Shown piece after piece: positions 1 through 6,930 of a stretch of DNA of 20,433 nucleotides. Made by a program: the position numbers and the translations under genes. Source of the DNA: Gemmatimonadota bacterium (GTDB taxonomy: Bacteria; Latescibacterota; UBA2968); the NCBI GenBank assembly GCA_002714465.1, contig PAXL01000061.1, forward strand, positions 1 through 20,433, read 5' to 3'. Position 1 is the first letter of the stretch; each line of letters opens with the position of its first letter. The notes under the pieces are model-generated. The model was not told where the DNA came from, made no database searches, and saw only the letters and a program-made list of their open reading frames with translations.

Positions 1-294
1 CGGTCCGGATCGGGAAGAAACAATCTTTGTATAGGCGCTCTCATTGCCGAGGACGGAACCGGGGGACCGACAGTGGGGGGACAGTGGGCGGACATCTGGA
101 TGCAAGTGGGCCTGAACGGCGACTTCAATCGAGATGGTGAGGTGGGATTCGCTGACTTTCTAGAGTTCGCAGGCGTATTTGGCCAGTCATCGCCCGCCGG
201 ATCTGCTGAGGCCAAGTACGATCTGGATCGAAGCGGAGACATTGGGTTTGGGGACTTCCTGATCTTCGCGGGGGTGTTCGGGAGTACTGTCTGA
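1..294 (+). CDS. C-terminal end of a secreted protein with dockerin/EF-hand-like calcium repeats (5' truncated)
   Basis: The reading frame is open from the first base of the window to a TGA at 292-294, so only about the last 97 residues are present. Two repeats are visible near the C-terminus. The first reads GDFNRDGEVGFADF, then LEFAGVFG. The second reads YDLDRSGDIGFGDF, then LIFAGVFG. Both have the D-x-N/D-x-D/S-G calcium-loop pattern of dockerin type I / EF-hand-like repeats, and the D/E-rich loops are followed by a hydrophobic FxxFAGVFG segment. In general such terminal repeats anchor or assemble extracellular proteins; in uncultured FCB-type bacteria I recall them as tails of large secreted proteins. 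A GTG at 73 is an internal codon rather than a credible start, because the frame is open upstream of it. The function of the missing N-terminal part cannot be inferred. Confidence 0.75.
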   Translation, partial: RSGSGRNNLCIGALIAEDGTGGPTVGGQWADIWMQVGLNGDFNRDGEVGFADFLEFAGVFGQSSPAGSAEAKYDLDRSGDIGFGDFLIFAGVFGSTV

Positions 295-473
295 ATAAAT
301 TATGAGACGGACCATCCTCCTATAGTCGAATAAAGACTGACAGGACGAACAAGCTAGCCCCCGCGTCCTTAGAGGCATGGGTCTCTTGTCTCAGCAGAGC
401 AAGGTGTGGGAGCGACTGGATCTCTTCTCGAGCGCGGAATGACGCACTAAGGGACCTCAAAGAGAATAGAAAC
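295..473. other. Non-coding gap after the dockerin-like gene
   Basis: Nothing convincing is seen here: no hairpin with a T-run after the stop at 294, no tRNA-like fold and no promoter with both boxes. The longest minus-strand frame crossing this gap (320-670) lies across the end of the M28 gene, is rich in Ser and Arg, and looks like chance. In the plus frame that leads into 474 the codons stay open for some distance upstream of the ATG. Confidence 0.5.
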
Positions 474-602
474 ATGGATCTTACCGGCGACCAGTTTGCC
501 GCCTTCCAGAAATTCCTCCGGTCGATCATTCGATCACGCCAGACTCTCAAACACGTTGCTGATCTATCAAGAATTTGTGCCGTATCTTCGCCTAGCCTTT
601 GA
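474..602 (+). CDS. Possible 42-residue mini-protein or truncated effector-associated-domain (EAD1-like) remnant
   Basis: The ATG at 474 opens a 42-codon frame ending in TGA at 600-602. It begins MDLTGDQFAAFQKFL and continues RSIIRSRQTLKHVADLS. From memory, the start resembles the first helix of effector-associated domain 1 proteins, which typically open with an LTGEQF-like motif followed by L/F-x-x-L/F repeats. A full domain would be roughly twice as long, so this is either a broken copy or a chance match. The upstream bases (AAAGAGAATAGAAAC) give only a weak ribosome-binding site. The 3' end overlaps the last 36 bases of the convergent M28 peptidase gene, so it is unclear which is the real gene end. 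The call rests only on motif resemblance. Confidence 0.25.
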   Translation: MDLTGDQFAAFQKFLRSIIRSRQTLKHVADLSRICAVSSPSL

Positions 603-1988
603 GCGCCTATTGCGTCTGTGGTAAAGCTTCTCAAGCTGCGCTTCCACTTCAACGATCTCCAGGCTCGCATCCTTCTTCATCATTCGCTCCGCTTGCTTCG
701 AGGTCCATCGCTTTGTCGGCCACTTCTCGGCGCAAGAGACACGAAGCAGCAATCTAGCAAGTACGGATGACGCCTCGCGCAGGTCCGCCAGCCGGATCTT
801 GTCGAGCGTATCGTGAGCCGTGTGTCCGTATCCACGTCCTGAGAACGTCGCCTCTACATCTCCCATACCGCAGGTCGGCACACCCGCTTCGAAGAACGGG
901 AAATGATCCGAGAACGCGGACATCCCCTGCCCATAAGGCATGTCGTACTTCATCTCTTTTCGAACGTCGTCGAAAAAAGCGTCGAGTTCCGGTCGCCTAT
1001 GCATCACGATCCCCTTGCGACCACCGCCACCCGCAGAATCCATGTTGATATAGAGACGTATCTGATCCAACTCGTCGGCGTGCTGCTTCACGAAGTTACG
1101 GGCGCCGATCAGGCCGATCTCTTCGGTCCCGAACGCCACGAACCGGATCCCGCATCCTATCCTGTCAGCGGCATACTTCTTCAGAACACGGGCGGATTCC
1201 TGAACGCAAACCATCCCGGACACGGGGTCCATCGCGCCCTGCGAAATATCGTGTCCATCATAGTGACATCCAGCCACAACCCACGTATCCGGGTGCGTTT
1301 TCCCGGGCAGCTCGGCCACGACGTTCCATGACGTCTTCTCTGTCGTCCTGTTCCGCGTCCTGAGTTTCAGCCGAACGCTTCCCTTTCGCTCCATCAGCCT
1401 CCGCAGATACGAGCCATCCTCCTTGGACACCGAAATCCCTGGAATGATCGCTTCCTGATTGTCCGCGATGCTCCCAGTCGCAGGACCGAGCCCATCGTAG
1501 TGATTCATAAAAATAAATCCGGACGCACCGGCGAGCGCACTCCGTGCATACTTCTCCGACCGATGGATAAAACGATGTCCCGGCGATGAAGCGCTTGTCG
1601 CCACCACGATCTTGCCACGCAGGCGTCTACCTGCCACCTCGAAATCGCTCGGCATTCCGTTCCCAACCCAGGCCAGCTCCGCCTCGAACGACCCGGACGG
1701 GCAGTAAGGCAACGCGATACACGGAATCTCCTTTTGCACAGGCTCGATCACCTGCAGAACCGTCTCCCCCCTCTTCCAGGACGCGTATCGATAAGACTCC
1801 TTCTTCGACTTTCCCAACCCATACTCCCGGAACTTGTCCCTGAAGAAATCGGCAGCCGCTCTTTCCCCAGGCGTTCCCCCAAACCGTGACCCGAAATCGT
1901 CGCAAAGGACGGTCAGGTTATCCATGGCTTCCGAGGACGTATGAATGTCCCCAAGCATCTTCTGATCGATATCAAGGAATGGATTCAT
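567..1988 (-). CDS. M28-family zinc metallopeptidase (aminopeptidase-like) with PA-like insert
   Basis: This 473-residue protein has the co-catalytic two-zinc site of peptidase family M28. H242 and D244 lie in CHYDGHD, D254 in GAMDPVSG, catalytic E289 and ligand E290 in FGTEEIG, D317 in NMDSAG and H392 in GHTAHDTLDK. Residues about 95-215 (GKIVVATSASSPGHRF, then ASGFIFMNHYDG) look like a protease-associated (PA) domain inserted before the catalytic core, as in many M28 enzymes. I chose the ATG at 1988 because GGAGAG lies just upstream and the family-like sequence begins there. The frame extends to a TTG at 2123, but that stretch is arginine-rich and covers a repeat (2066-2090), so it is probably untranslated. 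No signal peptide is visible, which suggests a cytoplasmic enzyme. The tail after about residue 455 is very basic (YHRRNRRSKARRRYG). The substrate is unknown; peptide or amino-acyl-amide hydrolysis is expected. Confidence 0.88.
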   Translation of the reverse strand: MNPFLDIDQKMLGDIHTSSEAMDNLTVLCDDFGSRFGGTPGERAAADFFRDKFREYGLGKSKKESYRYASWKRGETVLQVIEPVQKEIPCIALPYCPSGSFEAELAWVGNGMPSDFEVAGRRLRGKIVVATSASSPGHRFIHRSEKYARSALAGASGFIFMNHYDGLGPATGSIADNQEAIIPGISVSKEDGSYLRRLMERKGSVRLKLRTRNRTTEKTSWNVVAELPGKTHPDTWVVAGCHYDGHDISQGAMDPVSGMVCVQESARVLKKYAADRIGCGIRFVAFGTEEIGLIGARNFVKQHADELDQIRLYINMDSAGGGGRKGIVMHRRPELDAFFDDVRKEMKYDMPYGQGMSAFSDHFPFFEAGVPTCGMGDVEATFSGRGYGHTAHDTLDKIRLADLREASSVLARLLLRVSCAEKWPTKRWTSKQAERMMKKDASLEIVEVEAQLEKLYHRRNRRSKARRRYGTNS

Positions 1989-2065
1989 ATCTCTCCGTTC
2001 ATCCGAGGCAGGTCGCTTGCCAATTTCTGGGCTTCTATCCATTGCAGCTGGCCTAATCGCGCCCC

Positions 2066-2090
2066 TTCTGCGTCCTCCGCGGACTCTGCG
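2066..2090. repeat. Short 9-bp-period repeat (TCYGCG every 9 bases)
   Basis: TCTGCG, TCCGCG and TCTGCG occur at 2067-2072, 2076-2081 and 2085-2090, an exact 9-base period. The array sits in the divergent gap between the M28 peptidase and the pentapeptide gene. It resembles the short GCAGA-type tandem repeats that I recall scattered between genes in many environmental bacteria. No function is known to me. Confidence 0.4.
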
Positions 2091-2134
2091 ATTCAGCCTT
2101 TGCCATATCTTGTTGTCTGACAACGCATTTAGCG

Positions 2135-2162
2135 TTGACGCCCTTTGGCATTACTATATATT
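2135..2162 (+). promoter_or_regulatory. Sigma-70-type promoter for the pentapeptide-repeat gene (and probably moaA)
   Basis: A -35 box TTGACG (2135-2140) and a -10 box TATATT (2157-2162) are separated by 16 bases. The start codon at 2213 lies about 45 bases downstream of the expected transcription start. The 11-mer ACTATATATTC around the -10 box is repeated exactly in the ferredoxin promoter region. Confidence 0.55.
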
Positions 2163-2212
2163 CTCAACCTAATCGAAGATAGCTGTTTCTGCGTCGAAAA
2201 TTGGAGGTTTGG

Positions 2213-2794
2213 ATGGCCGAAACCATCCTGTCGAAGGACCAGATTCTAGCCCGTCTTGCAGAGACCTCGAGCCTTGTTGGAGAGGATCTGAAGGGCATCG
2301 ACCTGACTGGCGAGAACCTCTCGGGTTACGACTTCTCGCGGGCCGATCTCTCCAGAGCGAACCTCTCGGGTTGCGATCTCAGAGAAGCGCGCCTTCACGA
2401 GACCACCCTCCGAGGAGCCGACCTCAGCGGGGCAAACCTCCACAAGGCATACCTCGTCGCATCCGACCTGCTCGGAGCGAACCTCTCTGGCGCTAACCTC
2501 GTCTGGTCGTTCCTCTCGGGAGCCAACGTCGGGGGTGCCGATTTCAGCGGTGCCGACCTAACCGATGCCAAAATCGGCGTCATCGAAGCATCTTTCCCAA
2601 ACGAGTCTGGACGAGCGACATCCTTCAGAGGCGCCAACCTCACGAACGCCGTTGTAAACTCAACGGACTTCCGCGGTGTCGACCTGCGGGGCGCCATCCT
2701 TCAGGGCACCTTCCTGTACGAAGCCAAGATTCGCGGCGCGATCATCGACAAGAGTCAGTTCGCCGACGCGATCACCATGGCTGAGACATACTGA
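2213..2794 (+). CDS. Pentapeptide-repeat protein
   Basis: This 193-residue protein consists largely of A(D/N)LxX pentapeptide repeats, visible from about residue 25 to 185 (for example GADLSGANL, GANLSGANL, GADFSGADL). The repeats fold as a right-handed quadrilateral beta-helix. The first 20 residues (MAETILSKDQILARLAETSS) look like a helical cap. The ATG at 2213 is preferred over the TTG at 2201 because GGAGG lies at 2203-2207, about five bases before the ATG and overlapping the upstream TTG. There is no signal peptide or membrane segment. Repeats are interrupted around residues 120-140, where a looser segment (IGVIEASFPNESGRATS) may form a loop. Some relatives mimic DNA and protect gyrase, but nothing here points to that role. 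The stop is 36 bases before moaA, so the two are probably co-transcribed. Confidence 0.88.
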   Translation: MAETILSKDQILARLAETSSLVGEDLKGIDLTGENLSGYDFSRADLSRANLSGCDLREARLHETTLRGADLSGANLHKAYLVASDLLGANLSGANLVWSFLSGANVGGADFSGADLTDAKIGVIEASFPNESGRATSFRGANLTNAVVNSTDFRGVDLRGAILQGTFLYEAKIRGAIIDKSQFADAITMAETY

Positions 2795-2830
2795 TCCCCT
2801 CGCGGACCCCGGTCGGCAGCAGAGCACGCA

Positions 2831-3844
2831 ATGTCACCTAGTGATCGTCTCTCCAGACCCCTCCACGATCTACGTATCTCTGTCACAGATCGCTGCAACT
2901 TCCGGTGCCCATACTGCATGCCCGCCGAAATCTTCGGCGAAAAGTACGAGTTCATGCCGCGAGACGAGATCCTAACGTTCGAGGAAATCGAGCGCGTCGT
3001 CCGGGCAACAACTCGGCTGGGTGTAACCAAGGTCAGGATCACCGGTGGTGAACCGCTTCTCAGAAGGAAGATTGGCAGGCTGATCCAGTCCATCTCCTCG
3101 CTCTCGGAAGTCGAAGACCTCACGCTGACGACAAACGGCGTGCTCCTGGCGGACACAGCCAAAGATCTTAGATCGGCCGGACTTGACCGTGTTACCGTGT
3201 CGCTCGACTCTCTGGAGCCCGAAGTCTTCCGGACCTTGGCCGGTCGCGACGTTTCGCCAGACGTCGTGCTGGAAGCTATCTCAGCAGCCGAACGCGCGGG
3301 TCTTACCCCTATCAAAATCAACACCGTCATCAAACGCGGCGTAAACGATCACACGTTTGTCGATCTCGCCAAACACTTCCACGGAACCGGTCACATCGTC
3401 AGGTTCATCGAGTATATGGATGTTGGCAACCGGAACGACTGGAAGCTGGAACACGTCGTCTCCGCCGACGAGATCATCACCCAGATCAACGACGTCCTTC
3501 CCGTCGAACCGATCGAACCGAACTACACCGGAGAGGTTGCGAGACGATACCGCTACGTCGACGGTGGCGGAGAGATCGGTGTGATCGCCTCGGTCACACA
3601 ACCCTTCTGTGGGAACTGCACCCGTCTGCGGCTCTCGACCGACGGGAAGCTCTTCACGTGCCTGTTCGCCGCGTCCGGAACTGATGTCAGAGATCTCCTA
3701 CGTTCTGGGGACTCCGACCAAGATCTCGAGACCCGGATTGCTTCAATCTGGACGGGGCGAGACGACCGCTACTCGGAACAGCGCACGGGCCAGACGCCCA
3801 TGAGTGGGTTGAAGAAGGTCGAGATGTATCAAATCGGAGGGTAA
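2831..3844 (+). CDS. moaA: GTP 3',8-cyclase MoaA (molybdenum cofactor biosynthesis)
   Basis: This 337-residue radical SAM enzyme catalyses the first step of molybdopterin synthesis, converting GTP to 3',8-cyclo-7,8-dihydro-GTP, the substrate of MoaC. The N-terminal radical-SAM cluster cysteines are C22, C26 and C29 in RCNFRCPYC, after the typical LRISVTD. TGGEP (71-75) is the SAM-binding motif. The second, C-terminal [4Fe-4S] cluster is held by C260, C263 and C277 (FCGNCTRLRL, then FTCLF). The protein ends in the conserved double glycine (YQIGG). Length and N-terminus match the family, so the ATG at 2831 is likely correct even though no clear ribosome-binding site precedes it. It lies 36 bases after the pentapeptide-repeat gene. 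The reductase downstream uses siroheme rather than molybdenum cofactor, so the cofactor probably serves another enzyme, possibly a nitrate reductase outside the window. Confidence 0.96.
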   Translation: MSPSDRLSRPLHDLRISVTDRCNFRCPYCMPAEIFGEKYEFMPRDEILTFEEIERVVRATTRLGVTKVRITGGEPLLRRKIGRLIQSISSLSEVEDLTLTTNGVLLADTAKDLRSAGLDRVTVSLDSLEPEVFRTLAGRDVSPDVVLEAISAAERAGLTPIKINTVIKRGVNDHTFVDLAKHFHGTGHIVRFIEYMDVGNRNDWKLEHVVSADEIITQINDVLPVEPIEPNYTGEVARRYRYVDGGGEIGVIASVTQPFCGNCTRLRLSTDGKLFTCLFAASGTDVRDLLRSGDSDQDLETRIASIWTGRDDRYSEQRTGQTPMSGLKKVEMYQIGG

Positions 3845-3848
3845 TGAG

Positions 3849-3945
3849 CTTGACAGATGGGATTGACAAGTCAAGATTATCAATGACCTTATGACAAATA
3901 AACACTGTTGTTGACCGACATAGCAATCAAACTGACAGGTGACGG
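3849..3945 (+). promoter_or_regulatory. Probable regulatory region ahead of the siroheme reductase
   Basis: The 104-base gap between moaA and the reductase is A/T-rich and holds four copies of TGACA (3851, 3865, 3892 and 3933). It also has a partial palindrome, TTGAC-AA-GTCAA, at 3863-3874. TTGACA occurs at 3850 and 3863, but neither copy has a good -10 box at 16-18 bases, so a start site cannot be fixed. AGGTGA at 3937-3942 is a plausible ribosome-binding site for the ATG at 3949. Confidence 0.35.
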
Positions 3946-3948
3946 GCT

Positions 3949-6189
3949 ATGAGTGAAGCACAGGCTTGGAAAGAGCACCTCGGAGACCAGATCCCCCAAG
4001 ATCTGGGTCGGGACATCGACATCTACGAGACTCAGCTTGAACTCAAGCGACAGAACAAGATCGCCGACGAGCTCTTCGGAGAGACACGACTCCGGCGGGG
4101 CGTCTACGGTCAGCGCTACGACAATGGACAGCGCTTCGACGGCCAGAAAACCCAAGTCCTCGAGTATCCCTGCGAGGATCTGACCAAGGGTGTCGCAACC
4201 GTCTGGGATGCGCCTGGCATGCAGCGCATCAAGGTTCCCTTCGGTGGACTGACGGCTGATCAGATGGACGTCCTCGCCGAGCTCGCCGAGGAATACTCGG
4301 ACGGGATCCTCCACATCACGACCCGCCAAGACATCCAGCTTCACTATGTCCACATCGATGATACACCGTCGATCATGCGACGCCTCGCTGCCTCCGGGAT
4401 CACCACTCAGGAGGCCTGCGGCAATTCGATCCGGAACATCACGGCTTGTCCGCTGTCAGGCGTATGCAAAACAGAGACCTTCGACGTCACACCCTACGCA
4501 GATGGCGCCACGCAATTCCTCCTCGGACACCCGGACTGTCAGGACTTCGGCCGCAAATTCAAGATCGCCTTCTCCGGCTGCGCACACGAAGCCTGCGGGC
4601 TCACGTCAATGCACGATGTCGGTGTGATTGCGAAGGTCGAGGGGGACAAGCGCGGTTTCGAGTTCTACGTTGGAGGTGGACTAGGTGCCGTCCCGCATCA
4701 GGCGAAGTTGATGTACGAGTTCCTCCCGGTCGAAGAGCTGCTACCGATGATCCAGTCTATCGCACGTGTCTTCGCCCGTCTCGGCGAGAAGAACAACCGT
4801 GCAAGAGCGCGTCTAAAGTTCCTGATCTCCAAGCTCGGTCTCGACGAGTTCAAGAACCTGGTCGAGGAGGAGCGCAAGATTCTCCCGCACGACGATGGGT
4901 GGACAGCCTACCTCTCCGATATCGACAGGTTCGAAGAGACACCGCTCAAAGACGCGGTCTCCCTGAACGGCGTCGCTAAATCAGAGGCCTTCAGCGAGTG
5001 GTATGCGACAAACGTCTACGAGCAGCGCCAGTCAGGATATGCCGTCGTCAGCGTGACACTGCCGCTGGGTGACGCCACGGCAGATCAGTTCCGGCTGATG
5101 GCGGATCTAGCGAGGAAATATGTCAGAGACACGGTCCGCACGACGGTCGAGCAGAACGTCGTCTACCGATGGGTCAGCGAAGCGGACATTCCTGAGCTGT
5201 ATCAGGCCTTGGAGGCAGCAGGCCTTGGAGCGCCAGGCGCGAGCTCAATCGTCGACGTAACGGCTTGTCCGGGGACCGACACCTGCAAGCTGGGCATCGC
5301 CTCCTCACGAGGCCTTGCCGCTGAGCTTCGCACACAGCTGGCGGAGAAGAGTGCCTCGCTGGATGAAGCGGTCAAGAACCTAAGAATAAAGATCAGCGGA
5401 TGCTTCAACTCCTGCGGTCAACATCACGTCGCGGACCTCGGGTTCTACGGCATCAGCCGCAAGGTCGGTGAGTATCACGTACCGCACTTCCAGGTCATCC
5501 TCGGCGGTCAGTGGGCCGAGAACGGTGGGTCCTACGGCCTCGCCATCGGCGCCGTCCCCTCGAAGCGAATTCCGGAGGTCGTCGACCGGATGACAATGGG
5601 CTACATCGACCAGCGCAAAGGTGCCGAATCTTTCCAGGATTACATCGCCCGGATCGGTAAGGTTGCGGTCAAAGGCATGCTGGACGACCTGACGGTCATC
5701 CCGGATCACGAAGAGGATGCGTCGCTCTACACTGACTGGAGTGACACACGCGAATTCACGACTGGCGACATGGGTAAGGGTGAGTGCGCGGGTGAGATCG
5801 TTCCTTTGATCGAGGTCGAGCTGCAAGGAAGCGAGCGAGAATCGTTCGAGGCCCAGATCCACATGGACGGGGGCGACTACAGTGCGGCATACGACAGTGC
5901 TTTCGCCTCGATGCTCCACGCGGCAAAGGCTCTCGTCAAAACTCAGTTTCTCGATATCCCGGAGGATGCAGACCAGATCGTCAGCGAGTTTCGCTCACGT
6001 TTCATCGAGACCGAGCTGTTCCACGATCGGGCGGCGGGTGCCAAGTTTGCGAATTATCTCTTCCGCCACCACGAGGAACCGGTCGAGAACCCCTCTTCCG
6101 AGGTCGCACATCAGATCATCGAGGAAGCTCAGCTCTACATCGAAGCTGCCCACGCCTGCTATGGCCGGATGAAAGTGGTGACGGCGTAA
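3949..6189 (+). CDS. Siroheme-dependent nitrite/sulfite reductase with C-terminal HEPN-like helical extension
   Basis: This 746-residue protein belongs to the ferredoxin-type nitrite/sulfite reductase family, which carries out six-electron reduction of nitrite to ammonium or sulfite to sulfide in the cytoplasm using siroheme bridged to a [4Fe-4S] cluster. Two internally related halves are visible, about residues 80-300 and 360-580. The C-terminal half has the canonical cluster signature: C440-x5-C446 in TACPGTDTCKLG and C485-x3-C489 in SGCFNSCGQHH. The N-terminal half has a similar but altered set, C167-x5-C173 and C211-x4-C216. Residues about 615-746 are an added helical domain (AAYDSAFASMLHAAKALV) resembling HEPN domains, without an obvious R-x4-6-H nuclease motif. 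Nitrite and sulfite use cannot be separated from sequence alone. A conserved unknown gene starts 21 bases after the stop, and a ferredoxin follows. Confidence 0.9.
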   Translation: MSEAQAWKEHLGDQIPQDLGRDIDIYETQLELKRQNKIADELFGETRLRRGVYGQRYDNGQRFDGQKTQVLEYPCEDLTKGVATVWDAPGMQRIKVPFGGLTADQMDVLAELAEEYSDGILHITTRQDIQLHYVHIDDTPSIMRRLAASGITTQEACGNSIRNITACPLSGVCKTETFDVTPYADGATQFLLGHPDCQDFGRKFKIAFSGCAHEACGLTSMHDVGVIAKVEGDKRGFEFYVGGGLGAVPHQAKLMYEFLPVEELLPMIQSIARVFARLGEKNNRARARLKFLISKLGLDEFKNLVEEERKILPHDDGWTAYLSDIDRFEETPLKDAVSLNGVAKSEAFSEWYATNVYEQRQSGYAVVSVTLPLGDATADQFRLMADLARKYVRDTVRTTVEQNVVYRWVSEADIPELYQALEAAGLGAPGASSIVDVTACPGTDTCKLGIASSRGLAAELRTQLAEKSASLDEAVKNLRIKISGCFNSCGQHHVADLGFYGISRKVGEYHVPHFQVILGGQWAENGGSYGLAIGAVPSKRIPEVVDRMTMGYIDQRKGAESFQDYIARIGKVAVKGMLDDLTVIPDHEEDASLYTDWSDTREFTTGDMGKGECAGEIVPLIEVELQGSERESFEAQIHMDGGDYSAAYDSAFASMLHAAKALVKTQFLDIPEDADQIVSEFRSRFIETELFHDRAAGAKFANYLFRHHEEPVENPSSEVAHQIIEEAQLYIEAAHACYGRMKVVTA

Positions 6190-6210
6190 AACGACGCACA
6201 GAAAGACGAA

Positions 6211-6780
6211 ATGGACACTTCCAGAATCAGCTTCAAAGTTTTCATGGACCAGGGCGAGGACGTCCCCACGGAGACGTGGTTCGAAGTCTTCAATACATGG
6301 ATCCCGGATCCCAACAACGACGTCCTCGTCGATGTCGCTGACTACACTCACGTCAAGAACGGCCCTCAGACGATCTTGGTTGGCCATAACGCGCATTACG
6401 CTCTGGACACCACCGAGGGCCGTTTCGGGTTCCTCTACGACCGGAAACATGGTCTGGATGGCTCTCTGGCCGCCAAAATCGAAGAGGTCGTCTCGGCGGC
6501 TCTGAGCGCGTGCAAACGTCTGGACGAGGACGAGCGTCTCTCCGGCAAGATCAACTTCACGGGCGGGTCCACGCAGGTCGTCCTGAAGGATCGTCTGGGC
6601 GCAGTCAGCGGCTCTGCAGACACCTTGAAAGGGGAGCTGAAGCCGATCATGGACCGCTTGTATGCGGGCGCACGCTACGAAATCGCCGCGAGTGAGAACC
6701 CAAAGAGGCCCCTTACTGTCGATATCCGTGCAGAAGGGAAGCATTCTCCGGCGCAACTGCTTGAAAATCTAAGCGGTTAA
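6211..6780 (+). CDS. Conserved protein of unknown function, partner gene of the siroheme reductase
   Basis: I do not know a function for this 189-residue protein. It has no signal peptide, no membrane segment and no metal-binding cysteine cluster. The best-looking core is about residues 35-80: DVLVDVADYTHVKNGPQT, then ILVGHNAHYALD, then GRFGFLYDRK. From memory this pattern recurs in an uncharacterised bacterial family, usually described only as hypothetical. Alternating beta and helix, with one long helix (KIEEVVSAALSACKRL), suggest a compact alpha/beta fold. The gene starts 21 bases after the reductase stop, with only a weak purine-rich site (AGAAAGA) before the ATG, so it is almost certainly co-transcribed and may be translationally coupled. 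A role in siroheme insertion, electron transfer or substrate handling is possible, but this is inference from position only. Confidence 0.75.
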   Translation: MDTSRISFKVFMDQGEDVPTETWFEVFNTWIPDPNNDVLVDVADYTHVKNGPQTILVGHNAHYALDTTEGRFGFLYDRKHGLDGSLAAKIEEVVSAALSACKRLDEDERLSGKINFTGGSTQVVLKDRLGAVSGSADTLKGELKPIMDRLYAGARYEIAASENPKRPLTVDIRAEGKHSPAQLLENLSG

Positions 6781-6799
6781 CGGAAATCCTGACGCATGA

Positions 6800-6838
6800 T
6801 TGACAAAAAAGTCAGAAACTATATATTCCCGTCAGAAA
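6800..6838 (+). promoter_or_regulatory. Sigma-70-type promoter for the ferredoxin with flanking direct repeats
   Basis: TTGACA (6800-6805) and TATATT (6822-6827) are separated by 16 bases. GTCAGAAA occurs twice, at 6811-6818 in the spacer and at 6831-6838 just after the -10 box, exactly 20 bases apart (about two helical turns). That is the arrangement expected of a two-site operator. More CAGTCA-like words follow at about 6883-6898. The ferredoxin ATG at 6931 has a good ribosome-binding site (AAAGGGG). Confidence 0.5.
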
Positions 6839-6930
6839 ATGAGCGATTGAGCTTGATTTTCGGGGCTTTTTGCCCAATCATCAGTCAGTTCAGTCATTCG
6901 AAGAGAACAACGGGAAAGGGGTGAAAGTTT

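Noticed and set aside
320..670. 116-codon minus-strand frame left of the M28 gene
   Set aside because: It overlaps the M28 C-terminal coding region in another frame and shows no motif or convincing start.
1989..2123. N-terminal extension of the M28 peptidase to the TTG at 2123
   Set aside because: The extension is arginine-rich, is generated partly by the 9-bp repeat, and lacks family-like sequence; the ATG at 1988 has a better ribosome-binding site.
2755..3333. 192-codon minus-strand frame opposite moaA
   Set aside because: It is Ser/Arg/Thr-rich low-complexity sequence without motifs, lying opposite a certain moaA.
4447..4596. Two complete siroheme-[4Fe-4S] sites in one reductase chain
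   Set aside because: The N-terminal set has C-x4-C rather than C-x3-C in its second pair, so I claim only an altered or vestigial set.
5995..6756. 253-codon open frame on the minus strand opposite the reductase end and the unknown gene
   Set aside because: It spans two well-supported plus-strand genes and their junction, has no ribosome-binding site or family motif, and has the composition expected of an antisense shadow in GC-rich DNA.
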